A stretch of 64,000 bases of DNA from the NCBI GenBank assembly GCA_032207245.1, contig CM063506.1, forward strand, positions 22,871,175 to 22,935,174. Reading direction: 5' to 3'. Shown here piece by piece: positions 11,531 to 24,807 of this stretch. The translations under genes were made by a program, and so were the position numbers. Below the pieces are notes generated by a model. The model had not been told where the DNA came from. It was given only the letters and a program-made list of their open reading frames with translations, and made no database searches. Numbering within the stretch: position 1 is the stretch's first letter; each line of letters starts with the position of its first letter. This DNA comes from Pardosa pseudoannulata. Taxonomy: Eukaryota > Arthropoda > Arachnida > Araneae > Lycosidae.

Positions 11531-12700
11531 TCCCAAACCAACCACATACACTTTCACGGCTAGATTCCTCGTTATACATAAAAACTGCCCAAAGAACGTT
11601 TCTACGATCGATCCATAGTTTATAAAAAATACGAAAAACAAAGTATATTCCGGTGCAAGAAAACACTTTATAACATATCAACAGCAAATTTGTGTACGGG
11701 AATACTCCTAACAGTTCTTAAGGCATTTTCATTACATATATATACATGTAATATCACGAACGGAATACATTACGAAGCCACATTACGATATATACATAGT
11801 TGCAAGATGCAGCCTTTTAATACATTCACCGCTTAACGTTATATATTAGCATGCATGACGCGATATGCACTGCGAATATTTTAAACATTATCGTCTGGAA
11901 ATATAATATACTGTTGTTGATTTATATAATAAAGTATTTTTCTTACATATGTACACTTTGTTTTTCGTATTTTTCTCTTAAACTATATGTACAGGAATGT
12001 TTCTTTAGTTTTTATGTATTCCCAACGAGGAATATAGTTGTATTAGTTTAAGCGGTCGTTTTACTCTGTATATATAATGTGTGTATTATTGCGTTCAGTT
12101 CTGTGTGTCTCATTTATAACTCCTTTTCTAGATAATTTTTTTCTATAATTTTAATAGAAAATCATATTTAACTTTAAATTCCCTACGAATAAAGAAAAGA
12201 ATCGTTACAAAACGTAACACAGATTATAATGACTAGAAAAGATTGGGTAACTTACATCTAGGGCTACACAAGTTGAGAATTATTTTGACATATGGACACC
12301 AAGGTTTTCAAAACTTTAACTTTAATGATAGATTTCAAGAATAAGCGAATTAGACTACCGACCTTCTCGTCGGCCAATTTCAAGTAGTAAAAAACATAGA
12401 TTTTAGTGCTAGAAATAACAAAAACAAAAAGCAAGTCAGACTGGCACCTCACATGGAATAGAGTTCCTTTTTTCGCCCAGAGGTTTTGTATAGACGGTTT
12501 TAAATTGACTATGTAATTTAAAACATAAGTAATAGAAAAAAAAGTTAAAGGTAAAAAAATGCTTTGAGAAATGTGTTGAAGAAATTTTAAATCGAGGACA
12601 CTCCTTTGATTGAGACATTTTTAGGCTGTGAAAGATTTTAAGAAATTAGAATGGAAGAAAGAAGGTTTTTTTAAAGAAATATTAAAGTGAAATAATTTTG
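11531..12700. other. Unassigned sequence
   Basis: AT-rich with no element or gene recognised. The open frames at 11851-12051, 12264-12452 and 12436-12618 are short and without family motifs. Confidence 0.35.
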
Positions 12701-12702
12701 AT

Positions 12703-12740
12703 ATATTATATATATATATACATAGAGAGAGAGAGAGAAA
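12703..12740. repeat. (TA)n(GA)n compound microsatellite
   Basis: A TA run passes directly into AGAGAGAGAGAGAG. The same TA-to-GA junction recurs at 18957 in a longer form. Confidence 0.9.
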
Positions 12741-13924
12741 GTAAAGATAGGAAGGGAGATGGTGTTTTTAAAACCATAACTTTCTAATATACACATGAAA
12801 TCTAATTATATTTCTAAAAAATAAATTGTTGAGAGTTTACATAGGTTGTCCTTAAACTTGATATTTAAGGTCAATGGCGGCGAGACCGTAGTGTGTGCAA
12901 TGAAAAGAAAAGTGACAGTTAAAGATTGTTTACGTGAGAAATTATTGTGTCCTTCTTTGGATTGTGGTGAAGGGTAGACACTTAGAACGAGGCGAACAGG
13001 TCAAGCGAATGGGCGGTTTTGCACGTGTGCTTAACTGCCTTTCAGCAAATTACATTTTAGATATCGATACTAAAATAGTATGTTATAAAGTATTTATAAA
13101 AGCTTTGAGGGATTTCAAGGAGTTTGAATGCTTATCTTACATTGTAAATACTTTCTGATTCTGACTTTCAATAACTTAAAATATATGAACATTATTATTA
13201 CAACTGACAAAATATTTTGGAAACTTTTCAGTGTATTTACATAATTATTTTCTTAAGATAAATAATGTTAGTTTTGAAATAATGATATGTTATACATTTA
13301 ATATAACAACATTTTTAAAAATATTTTTGAAATATCGTTTGTTATTCGTAAAGTAACTCAAGCTCCAGCTAGGGTATAAACTTTAATTTTACGTTAAAAT
13401 GATTGGAGATGGCTGTGATATAGAACGATCTAACTACATCATGAATGTGGCAAAAATATCTATTTAAAAAATCATTCGGAATATAAAAAATAATTACTTT
13501 TAGTTAAATTTTAATTTAGATAAATAAAATATATTAAACTATCCTTATTATATTAATTCATTGTTTAGATTATTACAAGCATATGTTCAAATGCTGATAA
13601 TTTCAAGGAATATTTTTTTTTAATTTTGTGGATTGTGGTAAAGGTTATGGTTTAGAAAAAAAGTCCGTAAAGATAATAAAGTTATAAGTGACAGATATAA
13701 TATTCTCTATAACTCTAAAATTCTACTAGAAATTTTTCAATACCAGTTTTATAGAAAGTCCAGACTTAATTAAAGGAAAATAATTCGTTACATGTTTAAA
13801 ACCTCAAGATCCTCCAATTTTATAGAAACAAAAGTTAAATCTAACGTCGTAACTTATGAAATTGAACTAAAAATATAGATAAAATGAAAAGTTTATTGTA
13901 AGTAATGACATTTCTGTAAGTAAG
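12741..13924. other. Unassigned sequence
   Basis: Bases 12850-13050 are GC-richer and contain a 74-codon open frame (12934-13158) that I do not recognise. Nothing else is supported. Confidence 0.35.
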
Positions 13925-14900
13925 CTCCTAAGGCCACTGACGAGCCAACTTTTAGATCCATTGCCCTAAAGGGGAATACTTTATTATTCTATAAAGAAGG
14001 TCCCTGGGTACTGAGGGGACCACTTCGAGAACCCCTGGCTAGATTGAAATCTTTTATTGTTCTGCAAGGTAAACTACCAGGGTAATGAGGAACTACTTTA
14101 AGAGTTGCTGGGATAGAGGGAAATACTTTATTATTCTATGAGGAAGCTCCCTAGGGCCTTAAGAGTGCCTTAAAGAAAGGCCCTGGACTAAACTGAAATC
14201 TTTTATTGCTATATAAGAGAAATCACTTGGGTACTGTGGAACCTCCTGTGAGAACTGCTAGGCTAGAGTGAAATACTTTATTTTCTCCCTAGAATACTGA
14301 GGGTGTCTAAGGGAACCCCTGGACTAGAATTAAATATCTTATCATTCTGTAAGGAAAATCAAAAGGACACTCAGGAGCTCCCTGCTGGGTTGAGTGAAAT
14401 ACTTTATTATTGTCCCAAGGGAACACTGAAAAGGCCTTAAAGAAAGCTCCAAGATAATACTGAAATATATTATTATTCTGTAAGGAAAATAAAAGGCCTT
14501 AAAGAAAGCTCCAAGATAATACTGAAATATATTATTATTCTGTAAGGAAAATCATAAGGGTACTGAGGAGCCCCCTTTTAGAACTGCTGGGCTAGCTTGA
14601 AATATTTTATTATTCACCCAAGGGCTCTGAGAGCTCCGTAAATAGAGCCCCTGGAGTAGACTGAAATATTTTATTATTCTGTAAGGAAAACCACTAGAGC
14701 CCTATGTAGCCCCTTTGAGAACAGTTGGGCTAAATGAAATACTTTATTATCCTGCAAGAAAGCTTTCCAGGGCACTGAGGGACCACTTTGAGAACCACTG
14801 AACTAGAGTGAAATAGTTCTTACTTTATTACAATGTGATAGGACTGAAGGGCCTACTTTAAAAACCATCGGGTTACAGTTAATGATATTTTTCTTTTGAC
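13925..14900. repeat. Minisatellite of about 13 units (60-80 bp) with hAT-like end motifs
   Basis: The anchor ACTTTATTATTCT or a variant recurs near 13978, 14048, 14126, 14196, 14276, 14337, 14401, 14468, 14530, 14608, 14668, 14742 and 14820. Between anchors are AAGGAAAATCA, GGTACTGAGG and TTGAGAACC(A/C)CTGG blocks. On the minus strand the block near 14800 reads CAGTGGTTCTCAAAGTGGTC. That is the style of terminal inverted repeat seen in hAT transposons; the link is inference. Units are well diverged, so the array is old, except a near-exact 60-bp repeat at about 14429-14548. Confidence 0.8.
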
Positions 14901-16690
14901 CCTAGCTTCTTAGGGCTGATATTTTCGATAACATTGTTTTTAAAAATTGTCTCGGGAGATAAAATATTTCGGGATTAAAGTCTGACCTCCCTAATTTAAT
15001 AAAGTATTTTAGTATTTTTTTACAATGACAATTTTTATCTTAAATAACCTTAATACAGACTTTTGAAGTCTGACTATAAATAAATTCATTTATTTAAATA
15101 TCCCAAGCCTTTTAGTTCCAAAAGTTTGTAATTAAAAGACAAGAAAAATGCAAGGGTTTGTAGGAGGTTTTGAACAAGAAACTATGTAGAATTAAACGTA
15201 AGCTGGGGGGACATTTTTGGTAAAAGTATATCACATCTGTAATACTTTGTTATAGAATGTACAAAATACAAATACGTATTTTTTAAAGACATTTTCAGGC
15301 TCTCACGAATATCGGTTAAGCACTTAAAATTGCTTACCACATGTAATGACTTTTTATAAGACACAAACTAAGATGTTTACTACTTATAAATAACTCTATA
15401 GTTCCTATGAAAATTTGTATTCTGGAACTAATCTGAAATTGGAACAATTTCAGAAATTACTAAAATGAAAAAAAATTAAGTTTAGAATCTTATTGGAAAA
15501 AATTAGATGCAAAAGGCTACTAGAAAATAACATTAAAATCAATTTTATATTAAAGACAGTTGCCATTACACAGATTTGATAAGATTTTTAAGATATGACT
15601 GGTATGAATTTACGTAAACTAATCATAAAACATGATTCTAAATAAAACTATAGATAATAATTTTGAATATTTACTACTTTATATTTTATCCATATTTAAA
15701 TCTCCTCGAATTCATTAATATAATTTGTCCATATTTATAGAAGCTTCGCGAGTAAACTCCGGAGGCTTTCCGGGCGACTTCTTGGCCAGCCCTTATCTAT
15801 ACAGTGTCAAGATTCATAGCAAGCGTTTCACATCAAAGTGATCACTGCAACTGTACAAGGACAGGTAGACTTGATCGTTTTTTTAAGTTGATGCTAATGT
15901 TGACTAATTTATTCTCTTCTTTTCTCTTTAGATATTTGAGAATAATTATGCTTTTAGTTAGAGAGCAGCGTGTCTACTATTTACCGTAAGGATATAGTAG
16001 ACGTACTTCTTTGAATTGACATACCATTCGAACCACCTGTGCGGTAGTGCACTCAACGATCAATAGGAGAGAAAAGGTTCTACGACGATTGGGTAGATGA
16101 TGAAGGTCAAGAAGCAGATGAAAATGCTTTCAGATTCTAATGACGTCTGTACATTTGACGTCAAAGAAAAATAAAATAAAACAAAGAAAAGTATTCGAAA
16201 GGATATTTAATGTGTAAGTGCGCGAACAAATCGCCATGCTCCGGTGTTTTCCACCAAAAAAAATAACATTACTCTTCTCTCCTATATTTTATAAAACACT
16301 CAATTTTTCTCCTAGTTTCCCACTCAAAGTTTCAAAGATTTCTAATCGGTGGCTTTCATAAAAATACTTTATGAAGTATTCGAAATGTTTAATTGGAAGT
16401 CAACAAGTTAAGAATCACAAATGAATCTTTTATTTTCAATTTCCTTTTTGAATACGCAGTCAATGCTCCCAATACATTCAAACGTACATTCACACACCCA
16501 TTTTTGTATATGTACATGATGCTTTCCCGAAAGAACAGTGATATAACTAAATATATTATTAGAAAGATCAGAAATAAAATGTAGTTATAAACGAGTATTG
16601 AACGTTTGTACAAATGTTCAGTTTTTAGTACATACTATACTTATTTATTACCAACATGCCTTAAAATGAATACTTTTTCTTTTATGCCAA
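14901..16690. other. Unassigned sequence with a GC-richer stretch
   Basis: Bases 15740-16160 are clearly less AT-rich (for example CTCCGGAGGCTTTCCGGGCG near 15758) and include a short acidic frame (YDDWVDDEGQEADENAF at about 16080-16138). I do not recognise it. No other feature was found. Confidence 0.35.
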
Positions 16691-16802
16691 GGTGATATAT
16701 ATATATATGCCGTGTCGTGATCCAGAATTAAGGCGAATAAAAAACAGTCTTCTTGATAATAATAAGTTTTATTAACTCATCGTTCTTAAGGAAAGCAACA
16801 TG

Positions 16803-17200
<398 letters not shown>

Positions 17201-17237
17201 CCTGCCAAATACTGTATAATATACACATATATATATA

Positions 17238-17985
17238 TACAACGCACATATGGATTCGACTAATGTATGAAGTTCTGCTGGAGGTATATATGATACATAT
17301 ATCCTGCTGGTCTCTCCATAAATCCCTGACAGTACGAAGTGATGGAGATTTCTTCTGAACAGCACGTTGAAAGGTATCGCAGCTATGCTCAATAATGTTC
17401 ATGTCTGGAAATTTTGGAGGCCAGCGGAAGAGTTTAAAGTTAGAAGAGTGTTCCTGAAGACCCTTTGTAGTAATTCTGGACGTGTGGGGTGTCGCATTGT
17501 CCTGCTGGAATTATCCAATATTATAAAATTATAAATGGGTGCAGATTATCAGACAGGATGCTTACGTCCGTGTCACCTGTCAGAGTAGTATCTATACATA
17601 TCAAGGGTCCTATATCACTCCAACTGCACGCCTCCCATCACACAGTCTCCACCAGCTCCACCAGACCCCTGTTGTCATGCAGGGTCCATGGATTTATGAG
17701 GTTGTCTCTATACCCGTAAACGTCCATCCGCTCAATATAAATTGAAACGAGACTCGTTAGACCAGGCAACGTGTTTTTAAAGTCATCATCAGTTCAATGT
17801 CGGAGTTGAGGGGCCCAGCAAGGAGTAAAGCGTTGTGCCGTACAGTTATCAAGAGTACACGAGTGGGCTTTCTGCTCCGACAGCCCATATCGATTACGTT
17901 TCGTTAAATATTCGTACACTGACACTTGTTGATGGTTCAGCATTGAAATCTGCAGCAATATGTCTTGAAAAGTTTGGGGAGAATA
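17238..17985 (-). pseudogene. Tc1-like transposase pseudogene (Tc1/mariner, DD36E-type spacing)
   Basis: Reading the minus strand gives, in order, a helix-turn-helix remnant (SRHIAADFN), the first catalytic region WSNESRFNLY, the second catalytic block QQDNATPHTSR, and [12 protein letters not shown] followed by WRDQQD and LVESICAL. This is the standard Tc1 order. The usual Asp in S-D-E-S-R-F is Asn here. Between the Asp of QQDNA and the Glu of NIIEH there are 36 residues, not the classical 34. In-frame stops (for example after SRFNLY) and at least two frameshifts (near 17285 and between the first and second catalytic blocks) make it inactive. I could not identify terminal inverted repeats. 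A TA microsatellite borders the C-terminal side. Confidence 0.88.
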
Positions 17986-18214
17986 AAATGAAACAAAAGT
18001 ACTTACGCCTGATTTAAAATTGAAAATTATAAAACAAGAGAGAGCAGTATATCAAACCAACTCAGCAGTAATGGTTTTCGATTGTTGCTTTCAAATGTAT
18101 CAAAATGTATCAAGATGAGTTGGCGGATGCACTACAATCTACTTTTTGAAACAAGAATAAGGATTAGTCCGGAATCTACTTCTACTTCCTATTCAGAACA
18201 CATACTAACATGCA

Positions 18215-18290
18215 TGTGAACGACGAGATTTGAATTTACAAATTCCGGTACCAAAAGACAGTGCATTACCATTCCTGCTAATCTTGATCG
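18215..18290 (-). repeat. Decayed tRNA-SINE head fragment
   Basis: On the minus strand: GAATGGTAATGCACTGTCTT, then TTGGTACCGGAATTTGTAAA and TTCAAATCTCGTC. This is the order A-box, TACCGGA-TT, B-box-like seen in the SINE family at 54168. The SINE body is absent. Confidence 0.5.
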
Positions 18291-18770
18291 TACTGTTCAA
18301 TCTTAGAAGATTAAGATTAAGATAAAATAAATAAAACAAATATATGTACTGTAAAGACGTGTTTAAATATTTTCAATTATTTTTCTATTATATTTATAAT
18401 ATTTATTGAAGATTATAATTTTTTTTAGCATTTTTTCTTCATTTACATTAATAAATAAATATTCAATACACATTTTTAGGTCGAAATTGCTTTGTAATAT
18501 TTTACGAACAAGTTATTTGGTTGTTTGATGATTACCTGTACTATTCTTGAAAATTAAAACGCTTCTTAATTGAATGAGAAGAGATTAATTTTTAAGAAAA
18601 AGCAAACTTCATTATTTTTTCCAGTATATTATACTGTTACAGCTCTGCTATTTAATTGCATTCAATCATTATAACTTTATCAAAGGAAACCTGAATATGA
18701 TCAGGGACACAGGCAGAGGGGTGGATACAAGCTGTACGATTTCCCCTCTCAAAATTTTGACTACGTGTAC
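18291..18770. other. Unassigned AT-rich sequence
   Basis: No recognised feature. Around 18690-18760 is a GC-richer patch (GGCAGAGGGGTGG...CCCCTCTCAAAATTTTGA) of a kind seen near the ends of some DNA transposons. Confidence 0.3.
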
Positions 18771-18773
18771 ACA

Positions 18774-20655
<1,882 letters not shown>

Positions 20656-20724
<69 letters not shown>
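20656..20724. repeat. (TA)n(TG)n compound microsatellite
   Basis: A TA run to about 20687 changes directly to GTGTGT up to 20724. Confidence 0.95.
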
Positions 20725-20728
<4 letters not shown>

Positions 20729-21865
20729 AGACGGACTTCTCGATGGGTGGTTGCAGTCATGGCCCATAAAAATGACACCGTTTTAGCTAAAAACCTTTAT
20801 TAGGATAACGTTGGAGGACGGGTTCCCACTTCATCATAGGGACAGAACAAACTGAAGGGTCAGCTAGCATGAAGTCATATATAAAAGACCCGTAACACCT
20901 GGGTTAATATCTCAGTCCAAATCTGAGGGGAAATCTCTAGAAAAATCTGTCTCCGACAGCGTGCATCTCCATTTTTTTGGAAATTTCCTAAATTGTCCGC
21001 TAGGGCAATGTAGAGTTATAATTGGTCAGACTCCTTCTCTGAGGGCGTAAACTGTAGCCCTAGTGGTCAATTTAGGTTAGGGGTTAAAAAGGGGAATGAA
21101 AATGGACGCGGGAATTTTTAGCCCTTGATATCAAATTTGAAAACCCCTGAAAATTTTCTTTGCATATATATATGAAACATAGGTATGTACATGCTATGCT
21201 TCGGCCTTAGAGCTCAGTAGTCGAGACCGAATTGATGTTGTCGTGGTCGAGAGAAAGATAAGAGTTTTCAAAGGAAAATTAGAAGCAGCTTTATTTGGTC
21301 CTCTCCAACAGTACACTCTCACAAAATTATCCATGCGGCCTCTTGTAACTTTAGGGGCGCCACCAGCGTGAGGAACTAATTCTAGGTGCGGACTTAAGAA
21401 GGTTGTGAGAATTTTAGAAATCTTAGTTCAGCGAAATTAGGTTGGCGAGTTCGTGTTGCCAAGAGAAAGGAGATTTTATCTATTACAAAGAGTTTAACGA
21501 CAAAACGCTACTAGAAAAACAGAGAAATCACTTACTTGGTTTTTTAATATAGGAGTTACTAGTTTTAATTCTATAATTAAACTATTTAAATTTTTACATC
21601 ACATATATACTTTTTAAATTTACTCCATATTTCGGTAAATATTCTGGCACACTATACATACAGATTTCTTTTTATGCCCTGGCATAAGCTATACAGAAAG
21701 TCATATAGTAACCGTTAGTCATGTAGTATCGTTTCCACAGTAAACAAACCTATTATAGATAAACAAGAACCTAATTTTCCTGAGGGAGATAGAGCCACAA
21801 AGCTGCGATTCAGAGAAACCTCCACCAGAGCCAACCACTCTTTATAGCAAACATATACCAATGCA
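20725..21865. other. Unassigned, GC-richer sequence
   Basis: Bases 20725-21140 and 21185-21480 are GC-richer, without an open frame. TATATAAAAGAC at about 20876 resembles a TATA box of an LTR, but no paired LTR or coding remnant was found. Confidence 0.3.
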
Positions 21866-22768
21866 TCCCCTATATAATAATAGTCTAAACTACCTGTTCG
21901 TCTGTCCTCGAATTTATGACTTGGTTGGACCTGGAATGGATTTATATTGGATTCTTGATGAGTTTAAAGCGAGTAAAGTTTATCTTCTCCTAAACTATCG
22001 ATCTTATTCTAAAATAAATTGCTGTAAATATACTTTATATCACAGCATAAAATACTGTCACCTTTAAAACGTTCGAAATCCCCCTTCCCCCCTCTTTTGA
22101 TCGTTTAATGCCATTATTTCAAGCCCTACTTTCCCCGGTTAAGAGCATGCGATTAAATGTATCACATAATATATAGGTAAAAATAACATTATTTTCTATC
22201 ATTATGACGTCATTCCTTTTTACCAAGTCATTTAATCATTTCTTATTTTAAATTATTTAAATATTGTCTGCATTATTTTCATACGTTTTATCACTGAACT
22301 TAGATGTTATGTAAATAATTTTCTTTTCTATTTGGCTTAAATAATAAATTAGGTACATATGTGATAATTTTAAATTTAATCATCGATTATTTTCTGTTGC
22401 AATGAAAATTTTATCACCGGTATTAACAACAAATTCTATCTACCTCCAGGGTGTAGTGGAAATGATAGTTTCATTCCTTTACTTCCATTAATTACTGTGG
22501 AAAAAAAATTGGGAAGAACTTAACGATAATTTCGACGTAGCTAAGAAAACTTTGAATTATCTTTCTAAATGAATTCAACGTGATTCTAAACTGCATTCAC
22601 AGTATCGGAAGACTTTAGAGGAGTATGAAGATAAGCAACTTATTGAGCATGTACCAGATAATTGTCAGCCAAAAAATAAATCATTTTTTACCTGCCTCAT
22701 AAGGTATTTTGCAATTCTGGAAAATTAAAAATTTTACTGATCTTGGCATTTGACGGGCTGTAGTCTAG
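21866..22768 (+). mobile_element. Non-autonomous Helitron-like element, copy 2 (903 bp)
   Basis: Starts TCCCCTATATAATAATAGTC preceded by A, and ends GCTGTAGTCTAG followed by T. This is the A^TC...CTRR^T arrangement of Helitrons. The 3' palindrome is partly mutated (GGCATTTGACGGGC). TGACGTCA is at 22205-22212. Almost the same length as the minus-strand copy at 35479-36382. No coding capacity. Confidence 0.82.
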
Positions 22769-22930
22769 TAATGCAACAAAAGGCAAATTAAAAACGTGAA
22801 AATCAAAATGAAAATATATATATACAGTAGATGAGATACAAATTGAAAATATTAACAACCAATACAAATAAGGGGAAACTTATAATACTTGCTATATTAA
22901 GAATTTGAAATATACCTTAATTTAATTTTC

Positions 22931-23420
22931 TAAAGTTAATCAAAAAATATTTCTTCTGAAAATCATCAATAAATTAAAGATTCTATTTTAGGCGCTCCAC
23001 CTTCGGCTTTTCCATATACTGGATTTCTCAATCTCCAGATTAAACTTTTAGAAAAATGCTTCTATTTATAAGTGATTTGCATTGAAAGATTTCTTGAAAC
23101 AAATTTTACCACGTAATAGAGCACACAATTCTCCAGAAAAATATATCATCTTTATTTGAAATCTTTGTTGATAAAATATCTTCATTTGTGTTCAAATGAA
23201 ACAATATCGAAATTTTCCACAAACAATTTAAAATTAAATATATTTTTAACGCTCTTTTTAAAAATTTAATCATGCATAACGCTGGAGAATTTTCCGGTCC
23301 ATCGCTTAAAGTTAATCGAAAAATATTTCTTCTTAAAATCATCAACAAGTTTACGATTCTATTTTAGATGCTCCACCTTCAGACTCTCCACATACTGGAT
23401 GCCTCAATCTCCGAAATCCT
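22931..23420 (+). repeat. Pair of direct repeats, about 110 bp, 376 bp apart
   Basis: 22931-23040 and 23307-23415 share TAAAGTTAATC-AAAAATATT, TTCT-AAAATCATCAA, GATTCTATTTTAG and CTCCACCTTC, plus TACTGGAT and CTCAATCTCC. The motif TTC(T/C)GG(T/A)CC(A/G)(T/C)CGCTT recurs at 23291, 23427 and 23539, so a larger degraded tandem structure is likely. Confidence 0.7.
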
Positions 23421-23763
23421 CAGTTTCTGGTCCATCGCTTGGTAAAATGTGCTTAAAGAAATCTTTAAGTACAAATCACCTAGAAATAGAAACATTTTAC
23501 ACCTAGGTTAACTTTCAATTAGAAGAGAGGCTTTCAACGTTTTCTGGACCGCCGCTTCTTTTACAAGAAAAGAAAATTCCACTGCTTCCTAGAACAAAAT
23601 ATTTAACTATACTAAATATGAAATGTTGATCTTTACCTAGTTACTAAAAATTAGAAGTTAATTAAGATGGCCATCTAATGTTGTAAAAAAAGGTTTATGA
23701 AATATTTTAAAATAAGCACAAAAGAAATTAAGAATTAATAAAATGATATTTGATGTGGTAAGT

Positions 23764-24277
23764 TTTTACGGGGGTTTTGCTCCTAAATTTTGTTATTCAG
23801 TTAAATCTCAATAGATCGAAAATTAATTAATTATTTAACCAACTTTTCGTATTTTATATTGAAATATATAAACAAATATATAAATAGAAATATATAAATA
23901 ACAACCATATGATTCTTCTAAACCAAAAATATTTTTTAGTGGATAAATTTATAATAGTATCGTAAATATCAAATAGGAATAGTAGTATATAGTTTAAATT
24001 TTTCCAGTTCTGTGGTTCCGCATCAACTGATGTAAAAACTAGTTTTTATTTGTCTCAATTTTCCCAGAATCTATGTAGTAGACAAGAACATTCGGCTTCA
24101 TTTTCCTGTATATACCGTTATTTTTGTGCCCACAAACAAACCATGTTCTTACACTAACACGTACTAATACGTGACCCGCGCTCAAGTATCAATCGTCAGT
24201 AAACATACTGGTACGTTTCTCGACCTCAAGTATCAATCGTCAGAAAACGTACTAGTATGTGTCCCGCATTCAATATG
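23764..24277 (+). mobile_element. TTAA-flanked MITE (piggyBac-like), copy 1, left end decayed
   Basis: Collinear with 39763-40279 and 61531-62099: ACCAACTTTTCGTATTTTAT, AAATAGAAATATATAAATAA, AGTGGATAAATTTATAATAG, AGAACATTCGGCTTCATTTT and CACAAACAAACCATGTT. The right end is GTCCCGCATTCAATATG, then TTAA at 24278. The left terminal repeat is not recognisable. Near the right end the block CAAGTATCAATCGTCAG is present twice (24184 and 24226), a local duplication absent from the other copies. Confidence 0.75.
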
Positions 24278-24281
24278 TTAA

Positions 24282-24807
24282 ATATTGAATAAAATAATTT
24301 GTTATTTAATGATGCAATATCAACATCAAATACCCTTTTCTTAGCACCTATAAATTTTGATAAAATTATTAATTGCGTAATTGTTTTAATGTTAAACTCA
24401 TTACAAAATTATTCTAAGATTTCTTAAAACATTAAATTATATCTTGTGCTCTTTATGAATGCATATTTTATGTAAAGGCAAGTTTGAAATGAAATAGTGA
24501 AACTTAATACGCAAAAAACATTAAAAACAAAAAAATTTTTTTTTTAATTATCTGATTTTCACAGAATACAAGTAATTGATTTATTTTCACCTCAGTGCAT
24601 ATGTATACAAAGTTTCGCATCTCTCAGTTAATAATTTATATTACGAGAAGATAGTAACCTTTTGAGATTTAAAATTTTCATTATAACAGATATTTTTCGA
24701 TTGATTATAAAATAAACTTTTCTACTTCTTTTATGTGTTTTTTTATATTTTTATAACAGTCTTTAAAACGATTAACTAGTTTTGCTATTTCAATCAGTAT
24801 ATGTGTA
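24282..24807. other. Unassigned AT-rich sequence
   Basis: Sequence between a MITE and a mariner element. No feature was recognised. Confidence 0.4.

Noticed and set aside
20866..21480. LTR with TATATAAAAGAC
   Set aside because: No TG...CA limits, primer-binding site, partner LTR or Pol remnant could be identified.
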